A DNA stretch of 64,000 bases from NCBI RefSeq assembly GCF_000341105.1, contig NZ_ANBB01000015.1, forward strand, positions 62,001 to 126,000, given 5' to 3'. Position 1 is the stretch's first letter. Every line of letters begins with the position of its first letter. The stretch is from Nocardiopsis potens DSM 45234 (lineage in GTDB: Bacteria; Actinomycetota; Actinomycetes; Streptosporangiales; Streptosporangiaceae). Both the position numbers and the translations under genes were made by a program. The notes below the pieces were generated by a model, which worked only from the letters and a program-made list of their open reading frames with translations, had not been told where the DNA came from and did no database searches. Shown here piece by piece: positions 23,243 to 32,942 of this stretch.

Positions 23243-26200
23243 GTGAGGTTCGGAATCCTGGGGCCGCTGGAGGTCCGCGACGGCGACGGGGCCCTGGTGC
23301 CCGTCCCCGGGACCAGGGTCCGGACGCTGCTCGCCGTCCTCCTGCTCGACCGCGGCCGCACGGTCTCCGCGGACCGGCTGGTCGAGGACGTCTGGGGCGA
23401 TTCACCGCCGGCCGACCCCGCCGGGGTGCTCCAGGCCCGGATCTCCGACCTGCGCCGCGCGCTGGAGCGCGGCGCCCCCGGCGGCCGCGCCCTGATCCGC
23501 CGCAGCCCGCCCGGCTACCTGGCCGATATCGCCCCGGACCGCCTGGACGCCGACCGCTTCACCGCCCTGACCAGGCAGGCCCGCGAGGAAGAGGGCCCCG
23601 GGCGGCGGGCCGCGCTGCTCACCGACGCCCTCGCGCTGTGGCGCGGGCCCGCGCTGGCGGACTTCGCCGACGAACCCTTCGCCCCGGCGGCCGCCGCACG
23701 GCTGGAGGAGCGCCGGATCATCGCGCTGGAGGAGCAGGCGGAGGCCCGGCTCGAACTCGGCGACCACGCCGACCTCGCCGCGGACCTCGCCGACCCGGTC
23801 CGCCTGCACCCCTTCCGGGAGCGGCTGCGCGCCGCGCACATCCGCGCCCTGTACCGCTCCGGCCGCCAGACCGAGGCCCTCGCCTCCTATGAGGACCTGC
23901 GCACCCGCCTCGCCGACGACCTCGGCCTCGACCCCGGCCCCGACCTGGCCGCCCTGCACCAGGCCGTCCTGGAGCAGTCCCCGTCCCTGGCTCCGCCGCC
24001 CCGAGCGCCCACCGACCGGGAGGCCCCCCGCCCGGCGGCCCCGACCGGACCGGGCACACCGGCCGCAGCCCCCGGAACCGCCCCGCCCCCGGAACCCGCC
24101 CGGAGGGAAGGAGAGGCCCCCGCAACACCTCTGACAGACCTGCCGTCCGGCCCGGCAACCCCCGCCGCAGAAGCAGAGACCCCGACCACCCCGGCTCCGA
24201 ACGACTCGGATGCGCCCGCCGCAGGCCCTGCGGGCGTTCCGCCGCAGGCCCGCGCTTCCGACGGCTCCTCGCCGCCCATGGCGGAGGAACCGCCGGCCGG
24301 TGCAGACCCGGGCGCTCCGCTGCCGGCTCCGGACGGTCCGGGGCGCAGCGGCCTCCGCGCGGGCGCTGCGGCGGACGGTCCGATCACCGCTTCCGCCACG
24401 GCGGACCCCGGTACCGGTGTCCGTGCCGGCGGCGTCCCGGCGCCGGGCCGGGCGGCCGTGGCCGCCTCCGCTCCCGGGCCCGCAGGCGCCCCGCCGTCCG
24501 CCCCGGTGGGGCCGGGGGCCGGTGCCGGGGTGAGCGGTCCGCCGCCGGCGGTGCCGCGAAGCGGGCTGCCCGCACCGATCGGTCCGTTCATCGGGCGGGC
24601 CGGGGAGGTCGCCCGGGTCCGGGCGCTGCTGGCCACGGAGCGGCTGGTCACCCTCACCGGTCCCGGCGGGGTCGGGAAGACGCGGCTGTCGGTCGAGACC
24701 GCCGCCGAAGCGGCCGCGGACTTCCCCGGCGGCGTCCACCTGGTCGAACTCGCACCGGTCGCCCCCGGCGGCGATCCGGCGGAGCGGACCGCCGCCGTGC
24801 TCGGGCTGCGCGACACCGGTGCCGACCCGGCCGCCCCGATCGCCGAGGCGCTGGCGCACCGCCGCGCCCTGCTCGTGCTGGACAACTGCGAACACCTGGT
24901 GGACGCCGTCGCGGGCCTGGCCGCCCGGCTGCTGGCGGCCGCACCGGAGCTGCACATCCTGGCGACCGGCCGGGAACCCCTCCGGGTCTCCGGGGAGCGG
25001 GTGCGCCCGGTGGCGCCGCTCGGGCTTCCGGCCGCCGGAGCCGACCGCGACCTCGGCGTGCTCCGCCAGGCCGCCGCGGCCCGGTTCTTCGAGGCGCGGG
25101 CGTCCGCCGCGGCCCCCGGCTACACGCTGACCGCCGCCGATGCCGGGCCGGTCGCCCGGATCTGCCGGCGGCTGGACGGCATCCCGCTGGCCCTGGAACT
25201 GGCGGCGACCCGGGTCCGCGCGATGGCCCCGAGCGAGATCGCCGACCGGCTCGACGACCGGTTCCGGCTGCTGACCTCGGGATCCCGCGCCGCCCCGGAG
25301 CGGCAGCGCACGCTGCGCGCCGCCATCGACTGGAGCTGGGACCTGCTCACCGGGCCGGAGCGCGCCGTGCTCCGCCGCCTCTCGGTGCACCCGGACGGCT
25401 GCACCCTGGAGGCGGCCGAGGAGGTCTGCTCAGGCGGCGGCGTCGACCGGGCCGACGTCCTCGACCTGCTGGCCCTGCTGGTCGACCGGTCCCTGGCGGT
25501 GCCCGCGCACACCCCGGTCGGCACCCGCTACCGGCTGCTGGAGTCGGTGGCGGCCTACGCGCGGGACCGGCTCGCCGAGGCGGGGGAGACGGAGGAGGCG
25601 CGCCGCCGGCACGCCCTCTACCACGCCGACCTGGCCGGACGTGCAGAGGACGGTGTCCGCGGTCGGGAGCAGTGCGCCTGGCTGGAGCGGGCCGAAGCGG
25701 CCGCCCCCGACCTGCGGGCCGCGCTCGACCACGCGGTCGGCGCCGCCGACGCCGAGCTGGCGCTGCGCTTGGCCAATGCCGCCGCCTGGCCCTGCCACCT
25801 GCGCGGCCGCAGCACCGAAGCGGCCCGGCATCTCACCGCGGCGCTCGGCGTCCCGGGGGGCTCCGCCTCCGCCCGGTCCGAGGCCCGCGCCTGGCTGGCC
25901 GGCCTGTACACCCTGGGCGGCCGGACCGAGGAGGAGCGCCCGGAGCCGCGGAGCGGCACCGCGCCCTCTCCCGGCGAGGCCGCGGCGGCCGACCGCGGCA
26001 CGGCCCCCTTCCCGGAGGAGGCGGAACCGCTTCGGGCGGCGGGGGACTCTGCCGCAGCCGGAACGGGGGGCTCGGAGCCTCGGCGTGCGGAGCGGTGGCG
26101 GGCCGAAGGCGTGGCCGACCCGGTGCGGCGGGCGCGGGTGGAGTGCTTCCTCGCCTTCGCCGAGTGGGGCCTGGGCGACCTGGCCGAGGCGGAGCGGCGG

Positions 26201-27097
26201 ACCCGGGATCTGCTGGCCGGCTGCGAGCGGCGGGGCGACCGGTGGGGGACCGCCGCCGCGTCGTCGGTCCTGGCCCTGGACGCGCTGATCCGGGCCGACC
26301 TGGCCGCGGCGCGGACCGCCGCGACCCGTGCGGCGGAGCTGTTCGGCGCGCTCGGCGACCGCTGGGGGGTTCTGCAGGCCTCCGACGTGCTCGGCCAGGT
26401 CGCGGAGATCACCGGTGACCACGCCGGGGCCGAGCAGGTGCACCGGGACGGCCTGAAGATCGCCGAGGAACTGGGGATGTGGAGCCAGGTGTCGCTCAAG
26501 CTCTCCGGCCTGGGGCGGCTCGCGCTGCTCGCGGGCGACCTGGAGCGCGCCGCCGAGCTGCACGAGCGGGCCCTGGAGGTGGCCGCCGACCACTCCGACG
26601 AGTCCGGCCGCCAGTTCGCCGAGGCCGGACTGGGGCTGGTCGCCCGCCGGGCCGGCCGGCTGGACGAGGCCGAGCGGCACGTGCTCGGCTCCCTGGACCG
26701 GAACCGCGAGGAGGACGGCCGGATCGGGCTGGCGTTCATCTCGGCCGAGCTCGGTTTCATCGCCGAGCAGCGCGGCGACGCCGACAGGGCGCTGGCCCTG
26801 CACACGGACGGGCTCGCCGCGGCGCGCTCCACCGGCGACCCGCGCGCGGTCGCCCTGGCACTGGAGGGCCTGGCCGGGGCGCACTCGCTGGCCGGCCGCC
26901 CGCTCCGCGCGGCCCGCCTGCTCGGCCGGGCCGCCGCCCTGCGCTCCTCGGCCGGAGCCCCGCTCCCCGCCGCGGAGCGCTTCGACACGGACCGGATCGA
27001 GGCCCGGATCCGCACCGCCCTCGGCGGCGCCGGCTTCACCGCCGCCTTCCGCGAGGGCCGGGACGGGGAACCGGCCGAGGAGGAGCGCCGGCCGTAG
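23243..27097 (+). CDS. AfsR/SARP-family transcriptional regulator with BTAD, ATPase and TPR domains
   Basis: A 1284-residue regulator. An OmpR-type winged helix occupies about residues 1-90 (RFGILGPLEV, VEDVWGDSPP) and a bacterial transcriptional activation (BTAD) domain about 95-245. A very long Pro/Ala/Gly linker fills about 255-440. An NB-ARC/STAND ATPase has Walker A GPGGVGKT near 474 and Walker B LLVLDNCEH near 544. A tetratricopeptide C-terminus extends to about 1260, interrupted by a second acidic low-complexity stretch. Such proteins bind direct repeats upstream of target promoters and gate activation by ATP and signalling partners. The GTG at 23243 has no clear Shine-Dalgarno; TACCTT at 23231-23236 could be a -10 box of a leaderless mRNA. 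No antibiotic cluster is adjacent. Confidence 0.88.
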   Translation: MRFGILGPLEVRDGDGALVPVPGTRVRTLLAVLLLDRGRTVSADRLVEDVWGDSPPADPAGVLQARISDLRRALERGAPGGRALIRRSPPGYLADIAPDRLDADRFTALTRQAREEEGPGRRAALLTDALALWRGPALADFADEPFAPAAAARLEERRIIALEEQAEARLELGDHADLAADLADPVRLHPFRERLRAAHIRALYRSGRQTEALASYEDLRTRLADDLGLDPGPDLAALHQAVLEQSPSLAPPPRAPTDREAPRPAAPTGPGTPAAAPGTAPPPEPARREGEAPATPLTDLPSGPATPAAEAETPTTPAPNDSDAPAAGPAGVPPQARASDGSSPPMAEEPPAGADPGAPLPAPDGPGRSGLRAGAAADGPITASATADPGTGVRAGGVPAPGRAAVAASAPGPAGAPPSAPVGPGAGAGVSGPPPAVPRSGLPAPIGPFIGRAGEVARVRALLATERLVTLTGPGGVGKTRLSVETAAEAAADFPGGVHLVELAPVAPGGDPAERTAAVLGLRDTGADPAAPIAEALAHRRALLVLDNCEHLVDAVAGLAARLLAAAPELHILATGREPLRVSGERVRPVAPLGLPAAGADRDLGVLRQAAAARFFEARASAAAPGYTLTAADAGPVARICRRLDGIPLALELAATRVRAMAPSEIADRLDDRFRLLTSGSRAAPERQRTLRAAIDWSWDLLTGPERAVLRRLSVHPDGCTLEAAEEVCSGGGVDRADVLDLLALLVDRSLAVPAHTPVGTRYRLLESVAAYARDRLAEAGETEEARRRHALYHADLAGRAEDGVRGREQCAWLERAEAAAPDLRAALDHAVGAADAELALRLANAAAWPCHLRGRSTEAARHLTAALGVPGGSASARSEARAWLAGLYTLGGRTEEERPEPRSGTAPSPGEAAAADRGTAPFPEEAEPLRAAGDSAAAGTGGSEPRRAERWRAEGVADPVRRARVECFLAFAEWGLGDLAEAERRTRDLLAGCERRGDRWGTAAASSVLALDALIRADLAAARTAATRAAELFGALGDRWGVLQASDVLGQVAEITGDHAGAEQVHRDGLKIAEELGMWSQVSLKLSGLGRLALLAGDLERAAELHERALEVAADHSDESGRQFAEAGLGLVARRAGRLDEAERHVLGSLDRNREEDGRIGLAFISAELGFIAEQRGDADRALALHTDGLAAARSTGDPRAVALALEGLAGAHSLAGRPLRAARLLGRAAALRSSAGAPLPAAERFDTDRIEARIRTALGGAGFTAAFREGRDGEPAEEERRP

Positions 27098-27395
27098 CCC
27101 CTGTGCCGTCGCCTGCGCTCGGGGTGGTGCGGGGACGCCCACCGCCTTCCTTCCGGCAACGACCTCAGCGGACGTCGGGGCGCCGCTCGCATCCCGCCCG
27201 CATTCGGCCGGTCCCCTCGTGGCGCGGCTCTGCCTCATCGCCGGACGGACAGGGCGGCCTCCGGCCGGGATCCCGAGGGGCGGCCCCGCCACCCGGCGAA
27301 CAGGACGGAGGGGAACGGGCGGCCGACCTGTCGGCCTCCACCGTGTCGCGGATGTGCCGGCCGATGCATCCGGCGGGCCCGTCCCCGGTCCCCGC

Positions 27396-27414
27396 CCGGC
27401 CCCACCGGGGCCGG
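27396..27414. terminator. hairpin in the 347-nt convergent gap
   Basis: CCGGCCCC (27396-27403) and GGGGCCGG (27407-27414) form a perfect 8-bp stem with a 3-nt loop, 31-49 nt past the stop of the minus-strand ACT gene. The rest of 27098-27444 is GC-rich and shows no gene or repeat that I can support. Confidence 0.45.
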
Positions 27415-27444
27415 TCCTTCCGGAGCGGAGGGGAGCCGGGCGCC

Positions 27445-27873
27445 TCAGGGCCTCCGTGCTTCGCGTTCGGTGTCCCAGCGGGCCGCGATCCGGCGGCATT
27501 CGTCGTACTGCTCCGGGCGCACGACCAGGATGAGCCGGTGGTCGTGGTCGCTGTACTGCACGAGGACGTCGATACCGGCCTCGCCGAGGCGGTGGGCGAA
27601 GGCGCCGAGCTGCCCCGGGGCCTCCTGGTCGAGCCGGAGCGCGACCACGTCGTCGACGGACACCGGCCCGATGCCGTGCCGCTCCAGTTCGGCCCTGGCC
27701 AGGTCCGCGTCGTCGACGAGGAAGTTCGCCACCGCCCGGCCGCCGTGGGTGAACACGCCGCCGCCTTCGAGGCCGACCCCGGCGGCCCCGAGGATCCGGC
27801 CGAACTCGGCCAGTGCCCCCGGCCGGTCCGCGAGGACGGTCCCGATGTTCCGGTACGCCTCCCGCCCGCTCAT
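27445..27873 (-). CDS. tandem ACT-domain protein
   Basis: A 142-residue protein made of two ACT-like halves: RNIGTVLADRPGALAEFGRI begins the first and a second half follows around LGAFAHRLGEAGIDVLVQYS. ACT domains bind small molecules, often amino acids, and regulate partner proteins. No catalytic or DNA-binding domain is attached. The ATG at 27873 (MSGREAYRN) is preceded by GAAGGGGG. An upstream in-frame start would add a Pro/Arg-rich tail lacking domain character. The ligand and partner are unknown. Confidence 0.75.
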   Translation of the reverse strand: MSGREAYRNIGTVLADRPGALAEFGRILGAAGVGLEGGGVFTHGGRAVANFLVDDADLARAELERHGIGPVSVDDVVALRLDQEAPGQLGAFAHRLGEAGIDVLVQYSDHDHRLILVVRPEQYDECRRIAARWDTEREARRP

Positions 27874-28167
27874 CGGCGCGCCCCCTTCGGCGGGGGACCG
27901 GCGGGTGCGGCCGGTGCGGCGGCTTCTTCGGTACGGGTGCGGTGTCCCCGTTCGGCGGGTGCCGCCGGGAGCGTGGGCGCCGTGCAGGTGTGTGCGGTCA
28001 TGGCCTGCACGGTAGGGGGCGGACGGTTCGGTGCGGGCCGAAGCGTCCGCGTGCACGGCGGCGGCGACGCGGACCGCGCCCCCGTCCGGGGCGGACGGCG
28101 GGACCGCTCCGGGGCGGGCGGTCCCCTCTCCCGGGAGGGCGGCGGGACCGGTCGGGGCGGCCGGGAG

Positions 28168-28181
28168 ATGACAAGTGTCAT
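28168..28181. promoter_or_regulatory. ATGACA-AG-TGTCAT palindrome upstream of ABC/kinase operon
   Basis: The 6-bp arms are perfectly complementary with a 2-nt centre. It lies 82 nt before the ATG of the exporter ATPase, in an otherwise gene-free stretch (27874-28263). A dimeric regulator, possibly the LuxR-type response regulator of this operon, could bind here; that is inference. Confidence 0.4.
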
Positions 28182-28263
28182 GGGCCGGAGGCGGCGGTCG
28201 TCACGGCCGGGCGGTGACACCGTGCTCTACCTCGGGCGGGGGCACCGGCGGGAGAGTAGGGGC

Positions 28264-29232
28264 ATGAGCACGGGAGAGCGCAGCGGCGAGGCCGCGATCA
28301 GTGTCCGGGACCTGCGGCAGGCCTACGGCGACTTCGAGGCGGTCCGGGGGATCTCCTTCGAGGTCGCGCCGGGGGAGCTGTTCGCGCTGCTCGGCACCAA
28401 CGGGGCCGGGAAGACGACGACCATCGAGACCCTGGAGGGGTTCCGCCGGCCCACCGGCGGGCAGGTGCGGGTTTTCGGCACCGACCCCTACGGCCAGCCC
28501 GCGGAGCTGCGCGAGCGGGTGGACGCGGTGCTCCAGCACTCCGGGCACTTCCCGGAGCTCACCGTCGCCGAGACCGTCGACCTCGCCCGCGACCTCAGCT
28601 CCGACCCGATGGAGCTGGACGAGGTCCTGGAGCTGGTCGGCCTCACCGACAAGGCCGGGGTGGCGGTCCGGCAGCTGTCCGGCGGGCAGAAGCGCCGCCT
28701 CGACCTCGGCACCGCGCTGCTCTCCCGCCCCGAGGTGCTCTTCCTGGACGAGCCCACCACCGGGATGGACCCGGAGGCGCGCCGCTCCACCTGGGAGATC
28801 ATCGCCGCGACGGTGCGCGCCGGCACCGCGGTGCTGCTCACCACGCACTACCTGGAGGAGGCCGAGCGGCTCGCCGACCGGCTGGCCATCATGCACCGGG
28901 GCGAGGTGCGGGCCGCCGGGACGCTGCACGAGGTCGTCGCCGAGCGGGGCGACCGGATCGCGTTCCTGCTGCCCGACGGGGTCCGCTCGGACGACCTGCC
29001 GGAGCTGCCCGGATCCACCGCCGAGGTGGAGCTCCGCGGCGAGCGGGCCTGGGCGGTCTACACCGTGCGCGGCGCCGACACCGAGCTGCGCGCGCACCGC
29101 GCCGCGGAGGCGCTGACCGACTGGGCCGGGGCCCGCGGCACCGGCCTGGCCCGGCTGGAGATGCGCCCGGCGTCGCTGGAGGACGTCTTCCTCGGCATCG
29201 CCGACGGCGCCCACGACCTGGTCGCCGACTGA
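28264..29232 (+). CDS. ABC-2 type exporter ATP-binding protein
   Basis: A 322-residue ATPase of the drug/lipid efflux (DrrA-like) class. Walker A GTNGAGKTT is at residues 44-52, the signature is LSGGQKRRLDLGTALL, Walker B is LFLDEPTTGMDPEA, and the H-loop is TTHYLEEAERLA. A C-terminal extension (~220-322) is typical of this class. It is paired with the membrane protein gene starting 81 nt downstream and followed by two sensor kinases and a response regulator, the common arrangement for signal-controlled export or self-protection. Confidence 0.88.
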   Translation: MSTGERSGEAAISVRDLRQAYGDFEAVRGISFEVAPGELFALLGTNGAGKTTTIETLEGFRRPTGGQVRVFGTDPYGQPAELRERVDAVLQHSGHFPELTVAETVDLARDLSSDPMELDEVLELVGLTDKAGVAVRQLSGGQKRRLDLGTALLSRPEVLFLDEPTTGMDPEARRSTWEIIAATVRAGTAVLLTTHYLEEAERLADRLAIMHRGEVRAAGTLHEVVAERGDRIAFLLPDGVRSDDLPELPGSTAEVELRGERAWAVYTVRGADTELRAHRAAEALTDWAGARGTGLARLEMRPASLEDVFLGIADGAHDLVAD

Positions 29233-29313
29233 CCGCCGCCCCCATACCGCCGCACCCCATACCGCCCCGCCCCGCCCCGTACCGCCCCGCCCGCGATGAG
29301 GAGAGACGCAGAC

Positions 29314-30180
29314 ATGGCCCTCAGTACCCCGGCCTCCACCGGAGAGCGCGCTCCCGGGCGCCCCGGCGCGCCCCGCCGCCCCGTTCCGGTCCGGCGGCAG
29401 ATGCTCCGGATGACCCGGGTCGAGCTGCTGCTGTTCTACCGCTACCGGATGGCCGCCTACATCGCCGCCGTCCCGCTGTTCCTGCTGTTCCCCGCGCTGA
29501 CCCTGGGCGGCCAGAACAACGAGGCCGGGATCGACACGGGCGCGTTCTACACCGCGGCGGTGTTCGTCCTCACCCCGATGACCCTGGGCATCATGCACAT
29601 GCCCAACGTGTACGCGGCCCGCCGGGAGAGCATGCTGCTCAAGCGGTACCGGGTGGCCGGCGTGCCGCCGACCGCCCTGTTCGGCGCGACGACGCTGGCG
29701 GTCTCCGCGGTGGTCGCGGTGCTGTGCGCGGTGGTCGCCGCGGTGCTGATCGGCAGATTCGGCGAGACCCCCGCCGACCCGCTGCTGCTGGTCCTCGGGA
29801 TCGCCCTGTGCAGCGTGCAGATGTGCCTGTTCGGCGCGGTCTTCACCAACCTGGCGCGGAACGCGGAGAGCGCGCAGATGATCTCCATGGTGCCGTTCCT
29901 GGGGATGCTCCTGCTCAGCGGCGCGATGTTCCCGGTGGACTTCCTGCCGGACGGTGTGCGCACCGGGCTGTCGCTGCTGCCCTTCCTGCCCGCCGTCGAC
30001 CTGGCCCGCAGCGCCTACTTCGGCCAGGACCTGTTCTCCGGCGCGGCGCAGGCCGAGGCGGCCACCGGGCTCGGCCTGTGGGCGGCGTCGCTGCCCGCGC
30101 TGGCGGTCATGGCGGCCTGGACCGGGATCGCCGTCTACCTCCTCCGGTTCTTCCGGTGGGACCCGCGCCAGGGCGGGTGA
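29314..30180 (+). CDS. ABC-2 type exporter permease
   Basis: A 288-residue membrane protein with an Arg/Pro-rich cytoplasmic start and six hydrophobic segments. It has the ABC-2 mark ESMLLKRYRVAGVPP after the second segment and LLSGAMFPVDFLP in the penultimate loop. The ATG at 29314 has AGGAG 10 nt upstream, better than an in-frame ATG at 29296. It works with the ATPase encoded just before it. The exported compound is unknown. Confidence 0.87.
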   Translation: MALSTPASTGERAPGRPGAPRRPVPVRRQMLRMTRVELLLFYRYRMAAYIAAVPLFLLFPALTLGGQNNEAGIDTGAFYTAAVFVLTPMTLGIMHMPNVYAARRESMLLKRYRVAGVPPTALFGATTLAVSAVVAVLCAVVAAVLIGRFGETPADPLLLVLGIALCSVQMCLFGAVFTNLARNAESAQMISMVPFLGMLLLSGAMFPVDFLPDGVRTGLSLLPFLPAVDLARSAYFGQDLFSGAAQAEAATGLGLWAASLPALAVMAAWTGIAVYLLRFFRWDPRQGG

Positions 30181-30295
30181 ACCGGCTCCGCCGGGGAGGC
30201 GGGCGCTCCTCCCCGGCGGCGTCTCGCGGGGGTCGGCAGGACGGGCCGGCCCCCGCGCGTTGGCGTCCGGGGAGCGGACAGGGAAGGATCGGGGC

Positions 30296-31579
30296 ATGAC
30301 GAGCGAGCGCGGGGCCGCGGAGCCGGCCGGCGGCAGAGGCCACTTCGACCGCCGGCTGCGGGTGGCCGGGTGGACGGTGATCGGCATGCTGCTCTTCGTC
30401 AGCCTGCAGATCCCCTTCTACGCGGTGACACTGCTCATCACCATCACCGACGCCCCCAGGGGGGCGGCGTTCTGGCTGGGCGTCGCGGGCGTCGTGGTCT
30501 CCGTTGCGCTGTCGGTGCTGCTCTCCTGGATGCTCATCGACCGGGTGCGCCACGGCAGGCGGGACCGCCCCTGGCCGTACTGGGGGTCGTTCGCGCTCAC
30601 CGTGCTGATCATCCTGCTCGTCGGGGTGTTCGGCTGGACCATGCTGATCGCCGCGGTGTGGTGGTCGGTCGCCGCCATCACCGGCAAGCGGCGGTGGACG
30701 GCCGCCGGGACGCTGGTCCTGCTGGTGCTGCCCTGGGCCGTCGCCGCGTTCGTCCCGGACCCGCCGTGGGGCGAGGTGCTGCTGGTCTTCACGGCGAGCG
30801 TGGCGTGGGGCCTGATCGTGCTGTTCGGCAACGTCAGCTGCATGTGGCTGTGGGACCTGGCCAAGGACGCCCTGGCCGGGCGGGAGGCGCAGACCCGGCT
30901 GGCGGTGAGCGAGGAGCGGCTCCGGTTCGCCCGGGACATGCACGACCTGCTCGGGCACAGCCTGTCCGGGATCGCGGTCAAGAGCGAGCTGGCCGCCCGG
31001 CTGGCCGAGCGCGACCCGGCGCGGGCCGCCGAGGAGATGCGGCAGGTGCAGGGCTCGGCCCGGGAGGCGCTGCGCGAGGTGCGGATGGCGGTCAGCGGCT
31101 ACCGGCAGATCGACCTGGCCGAGGAGCTGGGCAACGTGCGCGGGGTGCTGGTGGCGGCCGGCGCGCGCTGCGAGGTCTCCGGCCGCACCGAGGAGGTCCC
31201 GGCCGAGCTGCGCACCCTGGCCGCATGGGTGGTGCGCGAGGCCGGTACCAACGTGGTGCGGCACAGCGCCGCCAGGCGCTGCGACATCACGCTCCGCCGC
31301 AGCGAGCGCACCGTCACGGTCGAGGTGTACAACGACGGGGTGGCGGCCGGCCCGGATCCGGAGCGCGGCAACGGCGTCACCGGGCTGGCCGAGCGGGTCG
31401 CGGCGGTCGGCGGCTCGCTGTCCGCCAGCCGCAGCGGCGCCGACGGCTTCCTGCTCCGCGCCGTGCTGCCGGTGGCCTCCGGCGGCGACCGGGAGCGGAT
31501 CGCCCCGGGGGCGTCCGGCCCCGCCACCGGGGCGGAGGGTGCGCGGCCGGCCGAGGAGACTCGGGAGGAGGCCGGATGA
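30296..31579 (+). CDS. NarL-type sensor histidine kinase (first of tandem pair)
   Basis: A 427-residue kinase. Five or six membrane segments fill about residues 25-175, without a large extracellular sensor. The dimerisation/phosphoacceptor helix reads FARDMHDLLGHSLSGIAVKS with the histidine at about residue 216. The ATP-binding domain has REAGTNVVRHS (N-box) and GNGVTGLAERV (G-box). This is the HisKA_3/HATPase class that pairs with LuxR/NarL regulators. Intramembrane sensing of a membrane-active compound is a usual role for such kinases beside ABC-2 exporters. Confidence 0.88.
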   Translation: MTSERGAAEPAGGRGHFDRRLRVAGWTVIGMLLFVSLQIPFYAVTLLITITDAPRGAAFWLGVAGVVVSVALSVLLSWMLIDRVRHGRRDRPWPYWGSFALTVLIILLVGVFGWTMLIAAVWWSVAAITGKRRWTAAGTLVLLVLPWAVAAFVPDPPWGEVLLVFTASVAWGLIVLFGNVSCMWLWDLAKDALAGREAQTRLAVSEERLRFARDMHDLLGHSLSGIAVKSELAARLAERDPARAAEEMRQVQGSAREALREVRMAVSGYRQIDLAEELGNVRGVLVAAGARCEVSGRTEEVPAELRTLAAWVVREAGTNVVRHSAARRCDITLRRSERTVTVEVYNDGVAAGPDPERGNGVTGLAERVAAVGGSLSASRSGADGFLLRAVLPVASGGDRERIAPGASGPATGAEGARPAEETREEAG

Positions 31580-32931
31580 GCGGTGGTGCGGCCGGCGCGC
31601 GGCGCCCGGCCTCCGGCCGGACCGGGGCCGTATCCGACCGGACGGAAGAAGGCGCAGGCACGGGCGCGGGCCCCGCGGGCGCGGAACCGCCCGCCGCCGG
31701 GCACGGCCCCGGTACCGCCCCCGCGGAGTCGGCGGAGGCGGCCGGCGCGCTGACCGACCGCGGGCTCGCCTCGGCCCGGCGCAGCGCCTACGGCGCGCTC
31801 GCCGTGATGGTGCTGCAGATCCCGCTGTGGACCGTGGCCCTGGCCTGGACGCTGCACCTGGACGGCTCCATGCGGGAGATCCCGGGCCTGTTCGCGGTGC
31901 TGGCCGCCGCGCTGCCGCTCTCGGTGGCGCTGGCCGCCGTCGCGGCGCTGCTGCTTCGGCTCCGGGTCGCCGGCTCCGCGCGGCACCGCACCGCCCTAGT
32001 CTGGTCCGGCAACGCGCTGGCGCTCGTCCTGCTGTTCCTGCTCGGCCCGAACCTGAACACCGCGATCGCCCTGGGCACCTGGTGGGCCGCGGTCTCGGTG
32101 GTCCCGCCCCGGCGGCACGTGCTGCTCACCACGCCGCTGCTGGTGGCGCTGCCGGTGGTGCACGCGCTGCTGCTCGACCTGTTCGACCCGGTCCAGTTCG
32201 CCGTCATCGCCGGGTTCGCCGTGCTGATCTGCGCCATCTTCCGCCTGATCGACCTGGGCATGCTGCAGCTGCTGGAGATCGCCCGGGAGGCCATCGCCGG
32301 GCGGGAGGCCCGCGCCCGGCTGGCGGTGAGCGAGGAGCGGCTGCGCTTCGCCCGGGACATGCACGACCTGCTCGGGCACAGCCTGTCCGGGATCGCGGTC
32401 AAGAGCGAGCTGGCCGGGCGCCTGGTGCGGCGCGCCCCGGACCGGGCCGAGGCGGAGATGGCCGGGGTGCAGGAGGCCGCCCGGGAGGCGCTGCGCGAGG
32501 TGCGCGCCGCGGTCAGCGGGTACCGCAGCGTCGACCTGGCCGAGGAGCTGGCCGGGGTGCGCGGGGTGCTCCGCGCCTCCGGCGCCGACTGCGAGGTCTC
32601 CGGCTCCCCCGAGGACGTCCCGGAGGACCTGCGCGACCTGGTGGCCTGGCTGATCCGCGAGGCGGGCACCAACGTCATCCGGCACAGCACCGCGACCCGG
32701 TGCCGGATCGCGCTCCGCCGCGACGGCGGCGCGGTCGTCGCGGAGGTGTACAACGACGGGGCGGCCGGGGCCGCGGGCGCGGCCCCCGGCAACGGCATCA
32801 CCGGGCTGGCCGAGCGGGTCGCCGCGGCCGGCGGCACCCTGTCGGCCGCGCCCAGCGGCGCCGACGGCTTCCTGCTCCGCGCCGTGCTGCCCGCACGCCG
32901 GGGCGCCCCCACCGAACCCGAAGAGCAATGA
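31576..32931 (+). CDS. NarL-type sensor histidine kinase (second of tandem pair)
   Basis: A 451-residue paralogue of the preceding kinase. It overlaps that gene by ATGA and is therefore translationally coupled. It has a long Ala/Gly/Pro-rich cytoplasmic N-terminus (~1-70), five or six membrane segments, and the same phosphoacceptor string FARDMHDLLGHSLSGIAVKS (histidine near residue 263). The ATPase boxes are REAGTNVIRHS and GNGITGLAERV. Identical H-box regions in both kinases point to duplication and allow heterodimers or signalling to one regulator. Confidence 0.88.
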   Translation: MSGGAAGARRPASGRTGAVSDRTEEGAGTGAGPAGAEPPAAGHGPGTAPAESAEAAGALTDRGLASARRSAYGALAVMVLQIPLWTVALAWTLHLDGSMREIPGLFAVLAAALPLSVALAAVAALLLRLRVAGSARHRTALVWSGNALALVLLFLLGPNLNTAIALGTWWAAVSVVPPRRHVLLTTPLLVALPVVHALLLDLFDPVQFAVIAGFAVLICAIFRLIDLGMLQLLEIAREAIAGREARARLAVSEERLRFARDMHDLLGHSLSGIAVKSELAGRLVRRAPDRAEAEMAGVQEAAREALREVRAAVSGYRSVDLAEELAGVRGVLRASGADCEVSGSPEDVPEDLRDLVAWLIREAGTNVIRHSTATRCRIALRRDGGAVVAEVYNDGAAGAAGAAPGNGITGLAERVAAAGGTLSAAPSGADGFLLRAVLPARRGAPTEPEEQ

Positions 32932-32942
32932 GGAGCGAACAC

